NCBI GenBank assembly: GCA_047973235.1
Contig: JBKEBP010000191.1
Span: 5,141 to 69,140, forward strand
Direction: 5' to 3'
From: Aequitasia sp047973235
GTDB taxonomy: Bacteria; Bacillota; Clostridia; Lachnospirales; Lachnospiraceae
DNA length: 64,000 nucleotides
How positions within the stretch are numbered: position 1 is the stretch's first letter; every line of letters starts with the position of its first letter. This document shows, one piece after another, positions 60,125 to 64,000 of the stretch. The notes under the pieces are model-generated. The model ran no database searches, was not told where the DNA came from, and was given only the letters and a program-made list of their open reading frames with translations. The position numbers were made by a program, and so were the translations under genes.

Positions 60125-62209
60125 TCAATCAATTTCAGAAGTTTTTTGTTTTGTCTCGCTAAAACCGCATTTTTCATTACTACAAACAATTCGGTTTCCT
60201 TTTTCTACCATATAGCTATTGCACTTAGGGCATTTATCTTTAGTCGGCTTCTGCCATGACATAAATTCGCATTCAGGATTATTCTCACATCCGAAGTATA
60301 TTCTACCCTTTTTTGTTCTGCGAAGTACAACTTCTTTGCCGCATAGTGGACAAGGAATACCAATTTTTTCCAAATAAGGTTTAGTGTTTCTACATTCGGG
60401 AAAGCCCGGACAAGCCAGAAACTTGCCATGTGGTCCATATTTAATAACCATATTTCTACCACACAATTCACAAACTTCATCCGTTACTTCATCCTCTATT
60501 TTGACAGATTCCAATTCAGCTTCAGCTTTAGTAACAGCTTGCATTAAATCAGGGTAAAAGTTTTCTATTATTGTTTTCCATCTTACATCTCCTTCTTCGA
60601 CTCCATCAAGAAGCTCTTCCATATTTGCTGTAAAGTTAACATCTACTATGGATGGAAATGATTTTTTCATTATATTATTTACTACTTCTCCAATTTCTGT
60701 AATAAATATGTTTTTTCCTTCTTTCGCAACATATCTTCTTGCTAGAATTGTTGAAATTGTTGGCGCATATGTACTAGGGCGACCTATTCTAAGCTCTTCA
60801 AGGACCTTAACAAGAGACGCCTCTGTATAGTGCGCAGGCGGTTGTGTAAAATGTTGTTCAGTTTCAAAACTTTCTTTTGTCAGTTTTGATTCAACAGACA
60901 TTTTAGAAAGCATTGCATTGTTATCTTCCTTCTCTTCATCTGCCTCAATGTAGACAGCTTTGAATCCGTCAAAAATTAATCTTGAAGTTGAAACATTAAA
61001 TCTATATTTCGATGCCATTATTTTAACTGAAGTACTCTCATAAACTGCAGCTTCCATTCTACTTGCTACAAAGCGCTTCCAAATTAGCTGATAAAGTCGA
61101 AATTGATCTCTTGATAATGATTCTTTAATAATAACAGGACTGAGTGTGACATCTGAGGGTCTAATTGCCTCATGTGCATCCTGAATTTTCTTTCCTTTTG
61201 AGATATTTTTATTCTCTTTAGTGACAAACTTATCACCATATTGATCTTTAATGTACTCTTTTACGCTTAAATCAGCTTCGTCAGATATTCTTGTAGAATC
61301 TGTACGCAGATAAGTAATAAGTCCTAGTGTTCCATGGCCTTTAATGTTCGTACCTTCATATAACTGCTGTGCAATTCTCATTGTTTTAGCAGTTGCAAAT
61401 CCCAAAGCTTTCGATGCCTCTTGCTGCATTGTACTAGTTGTAAACGGGAAAGGAGATTTCACTCTTCTTTCACTTGTTTTTACATCATTTACACTAAATT
61501 CCGATTTTTCAAGCTCTTTAACTATCGTATCTAATTCTTCTTTTGAAGAAATTGTCATTTTCTTATTTTCTGTTCCATAAAACTTGGCTATTAGGCTCTT
61601 CTTTTCACCGCCAACTTTTAATTTCGCATCAAGACTCCAATACTCCTGTGGTATAAAGTTATTAATCTCTTCTTCTCTATCAGCAATAATTCTTAACGTA
61701 ACAGATTGAACTCTTCCCGCACTAAGCCCTCTTTTAACCTTTGCCCATAACAGTGGACTAATCTTATATCCTACAACTCTATCAAGAACCCTTCTTGCTT
61801 GCTGAGCATCAACGAGATCCATATCTATGTCTCTTGGTTCTTTGATGGAATCTTTTACAGCCTTTTTAGTGATTTCGTTAAAACTAATCCGGTAAAACTT
61901 ACTATCTTCAGCACCTAGTGCTGTCTTTAAATGCCAACTTATTGCTTCCCCTTCTCTATCCGGGTCAGTTGCAAGATATATTTTATCAGCCTTTTTAGCT
62001 TCTTTTCTCAGCTTCGCTAGCAGGTCACCTTTTCCTCTTATAGTAATATATTTTGGCTCGTAATCATTTTCCGGGTCTACTCCCAGTTGACTTTTAGGCA
62101 AGTCCCTAACATGTCCGTTTGATGCCTCTATTGTATAGTTCTTCCCTAAAAACTTTTTAATTGTTTTTACCTTGGTTGGTGATTCAACAATTACCAAATA
62201 CTTTGCCAT
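60125..62209 (-). CDS. topA: DNA topoisomerase I (type IA)
   Basis: This enzyme relaxes negative supercoils. The 694 residues have the TOPRIM start YLVIVESPTKVKTIKKFLG, the metal site LATDPDREGEAISWHL and the catalytic Tyr in GLITYLRTDSTRIS. The C-terminus has three Cys-rich zinc fingers (CELCGRNM, CPLCGKEV, CPKCNSYM), one with an extended C-x-pair spacing. It lies 21 bases after dprA. Confidence 0.97.
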   Translation of the reverse strand: MAKYLVIVESPTKVKTIKKFLGKNYTIEASNGHVRDLPKSQLGVDPENDYEPKYITIRGKGDLLAKLRKEAKKADKIYLATDPDREGEAISWHLKTALGAEDSKFYRISFNEITKKAVKDSIKEPRDIDMDLVDAQQARRVLDRVVGYKISPLLWAKVKRGLSAGRVQSVTLRIIADREEEINNFIPQEYWSLDAKLKVGGEKKSLIAKFYGTENKKMTISSKEELDTIVKELEKSEFSVNDVKTSERRVKSPFPFTTSTMQQEASKALGFATAKTMRIAQQLYEGTNIKGHGTLGLITYLRTDSTRISDEADLSVKEYIKDQYGDKFVTKENKNISKGKKIQDAHEAIRPSDVTLSPVIIKESLSRDQFRLYQLIWKRFVASRMEAAVYESTSVKIMASKYRFNVSTSRLIFDGFKAVYIEADEEKEDNNAMLSKMSVESKLTKESFETEQHFTQPPAHYTEASLVKVLEELRIGRPSTYAPTISTILARRYVAKEGKNIFITEIGEVVNNIMKKSFPSIVDVNFTANMEELLDGVEEGDVRWKTIIENFYPDLMQAVTKAEAELESVKIEDEVTDEVCELCGRNMVIKYGPHGKFLACPGFPECRNTKPYLEKIGIPCPLCGKEVVLRRTKKGRIYFGCENNPECEFMSWQKPTKDKCPKCNSYMVEKGNRIVCSNEKCGFSETKQKTSEID

Positions 62210-62230
62210 TACTTATACTTCCTCCAATAC

Positions 62231-63313
62231 TTACAGTTTACACTTAACATAATAATTCTTAGATATTTCCTCAATATATCCCTTGAGTTCAAGTGAAATC
62301 AATTCATTCATTAGTTCAGATACTCCCATATTAACCTCTAAACTTATTTGCTCAAAATTCTTGGGATAGAAATCAAGGCAACTATACACTATATTTTCAA
62401 CTGTTTCAAGCATTATTTTTTTTTCGACTTGTTTTTTTATGCTTTTTTTAGTATTTATTTTAAGTTCATCTATCAATTCTTTAGCAGATGTAATTATACC
62501 TGCACCTTGTCTAATAAGGTTATTACAACCATAACTCAAGTCACTTGTCACAGGTCCCGGAAGCGCATAAATATCCTTTCCATGTTCAAGTGCGAAATCC
62601 GCTGTTATTAGCGAACCTGACCTTGCTTTTGCTTCTATAACTATAAGTACATCACAAAGCGAACTTATTATTCTATTTCTCGCAGGAAAATGTGTTTTGA
62701 GTGGAGGTTCATCTAAGTTAAATTCAGAAATAATTCCACCGGTTTTAATTACATCCTCATATAGTCCTTTGTTTTCCCTTGGATAACACACATTAACACC
62801 ACTACCAAGTACTGCAAATGTTTTTCCTCCACCATTTAAACACCCCCTATGCCCTGCAGCATCTATACCTCTAGCAAGTCCACTAATAACATGCACACCA
62901 TAATCAGAAAGCTCCTCTGCTATTTGTGCAGCCATAATCTCTCCATATGAGCTGCAATTCCTTGCTCCAACAATTGCAGCGCAAGGGCTTACTTCGCCCG
63001 GAGTTGCCCCCTTTACATATATCCCAAATGGCTTATCATGAATATTACTTAATCTTCTCGGATATTTTTCATGGTAATATGGATAGAACTCAACCTTTTT
63101 GTGTAGAAGCCTTTTATACTCTTCTTCTACTGTATTCCTTCCTCTTTTATCATAAAGTAAATCCCTCTCATCCTTTGTAATTACATTATATTTTATAAGT
63201 GATGTTTCATCAGTGAAAAACAAAGCCTTTGCACTGCCAAATGTATCACACATTTTAATTTTCTTCTTATTACTAATTCCTCTGACTCTATTCAGCCAAA
63301 CGTCATATTTCAT
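62231..63313 (-). CDS. dprA: DNA-processing protein DprA (Smf)
   Basis: This protein loads RecA on incoming single-stranded DNA in transformation. The 360 residues contain the Rossmann-like core with CAAIVGARNCSSYG, ISGLARGIDAAGHRGCL, AVLGSGVNVCYPREN and FPARNRIISSLCDVLIVIEA. A C-terminal winged helix (about 295-360) is also present. It starts eight bases after the YifB gene, in the usual yifB-dprA-topA-codY order. Confidence 0.95.
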   Translation of the reverse strand: MKYDVWLNRVRGISNKKKIKMCDTFGSAKALFFTDETSLIKYNVITKDERDLLYDKRGRNTVEEEYKRLLHKKVEFYPYYHEKYPRRLSNIHDKPFGIYVKGATPGEVSPCAAIVGARNCSSYGEIMAAQIAEELSDYGVHVISGLARGIDAAGHRGCLNGGGKTFAVLGSGVNVCYPRENKGLYEDVIKTGGIISEFNLDEPPLKTHFPARNRIISSLCDVLIVIEAKARSGSLITADFALEHGKDIYALPGPVTSDLSYGCNNLIRQGAGIITSAKELIDELKINTKKSIKKQVEKKIMLETVENIVYSCLDFYPKNFEQISLEVNMGVSELMNELISLELKGYIEEISKNYYVKCKL

Positions 63314-63321
63314 ATTTCCCT

Positions 63322-64000
63322 CTACTTTACTATTCTATAACCTATTGCTTCTTTCAAATGCATCGAACTAATATTTTCATTGCACTCCATATCTGCTATG
63401 GTACGTGCAACTTTTAAAATTTTGTGATAACTTCTAGCCGTTAAACCCATTTTGTTATATGCAAGTTGCATTATCTTCTCCCCTTCCTTATCAAGCTTAC
63501 AAAATTCATTTAATTGCTTGATAGTCATCTGCGCATTTAAGCCGGAATCATTCCCCTTATACCTAAGAGCTTGAATTTCCCTAACCTTTTCAACACGTTT
63601 TCTAATAATGTCAGAGGTTTCTTCTTTACCTGATTTATTCAAATCCTCATATGGAATTTTTGAAATCTCTATGCATAAATCTATTCTGTCTAAAAAAGGA
63701 CTACTAAGCCTCCCCATATATTTTCTTATTTCATTATGTGTACAATTGCATTTGTTCATATCCGGATACTCACCGCAAGGGCAAGGATTACAAGCTGCAA
63801 CAAGTATAAACTCCGCCGGAAAAATATATCTGCCATGATTTCTATTAATTACGATTTTCTTTTCCTCCATAGGTTGTCGCAATACCTCTATAACGTCTTT
63901 ACGAAACTCAGTTATTTCATCCATAAATAATACTCCTGCATGTGAGAGTGTAATTTCTCCGGGTTTCGGATACATCCCACCTCCTAAAAGTGAAGCTTTA
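63322..64000 (-). CDS. YifB/ComM-type Mg-chelatase-like AAA ATPase, C-terminal part
   Basis: The C-terminal 226 residues or so of a hexameric AAA+ helicase relative. The frame is open to the right edge, beyond the internal Met at 63975, so the start lies outside. Walker B is GVLFMDEITEF, followed by RQPMEEKKIVI, the zinc-type motif ACNPCPCGEYPDMNKCNC and the arginine region SSPFLDRIDLCIE; the C-terminal domain ends TARSYHKILKVARTIADME. In Gram-negatives ComM aids branch migration in transformation, which fits the adjacent dprA. Confidence 0.93.
   Translation of the reverse strand, partial: KASLLGGGMYPKPGEITLSHAGVLFMDEITEFRKDVIEVLRQPMEEKKIVINRNHGRYIFPAEFILVAACNPCPCGEYPDMNKCNCTHNEIRKYMGRLSSPFLDRIDLCIEISKIPYEDLNKSGKEETSDIIRKRVEKVREIQALRYKGNDSGLNAQMTIKQLNEFCKLDKEGEKIMQLAYNKMGLTARSYHKILKVARTIADMECNENISSMHLKEAIGYRIVK

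Overview
The window reads as chromosome of a low-GC, strictly anaerobic Firmicute of class Clostridia, most probably a Lachnospiraceae-type organism. The basis is Gram-positive Shine-Dalgarno sites, a Cys T-box, a TPP riboswitch, CIRCE-controlled groESL, a dprA-topA-codY block, a clostridial one-chain PurL, an [FeFe]-hydrogenase, glycyl-radical chemistry and a high-molecular-weight rubredoxin. No 16S rRNA is present, so the family assignment is inference. Almost everything lies on the minus strand, as expected for one replichore. Only three short blocks are on the plus strand: the EamA gene, thiT plus the deacylase, and the rubredoxin gene with the broken DUF5688 gene.

Layout by increasing coordinate (transcription mostly runs right to left). 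At 0-1.7 kb lie uppS (partial), frr and pyrH. At 1.7-14.9 kb an accessory block separates pyrH from its usual partners rpsB-tsf. It holds a WYL regulator, an [FeFe]-hydrogenase with a GltD-like flavoprotein, a trans-4-hydroxyproline catabolic operon (activase, HypD, TetR, ProC) behind a palindromic operator, an EamA exporter, and a P1B-type metal ATPase with two small membrane proteins. At 15-19.4 kb lie tsf, rpsB, aroD, a GNAT acetyltransferase, ispF with a Cys-rich tail, and a small membrane protein. At 19.5-19.9 kb are tRNA-Met and tRNA-Val with a duplicated structured spacer. At 20-26 kb are an LCP protein, purL broken by an in-frame amber codon, and a DUF1461/Lit-like protein. At 26-29.7 kb is cysE-cysS-mrnC-rlmB behind a Cys-specific T-box. 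At 29.7-33.8 kb are three NlpC/P60 cell-wall hydrolases in tandem. At 33.9-40 kb is NADPH glutamate synthase gltBD. At 40-46.9 kb are a CPBP protease, TPP-riboswitch-controlled thiT with an editing deacylase, argS, the flavin reductase-rubredoxin fusion, a frameshifted DUF5688 gene, azlCD and tRNA-Arg(CCG). At 46.9-51.2 kb are a YtrA-type regulator with its ABC transporter, efp, and an operon of an amidase, aroK and a YqeG phosphatase. At 51.2-55 kb is the Leloir operon galK-galT-galM. At 55-64 kb are guaB, groESL, a small unknown gene, codY, topA, dprA and a YifB/ComM-type AAA protein cut by the window end.

Functionally the accessory block suggests amino-acid-based anaerobic redox metabolism. 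Hydroxyproline is dehydrated to pyrroline-5-carboxylate and reduced to proline, consuming NAD(P)H. The hydrogenase/GltD-like pair may interconvert H2, ferredoxin and NAD(P)H, and gltBD uses NADPH for ammonium assimilation.

The strongest oddities are the amber stop in purL, the insertion of the accessory block into the usually contiguous rpsB-tsf-pyrH-frr-uppS cluster, the metal ATPase with a Tyr-Ser-Cys site beside a 26-residue membrane peptide, and two structured intergenic repeat regions. I see no CRISPR array, insertion sequence or prophage.
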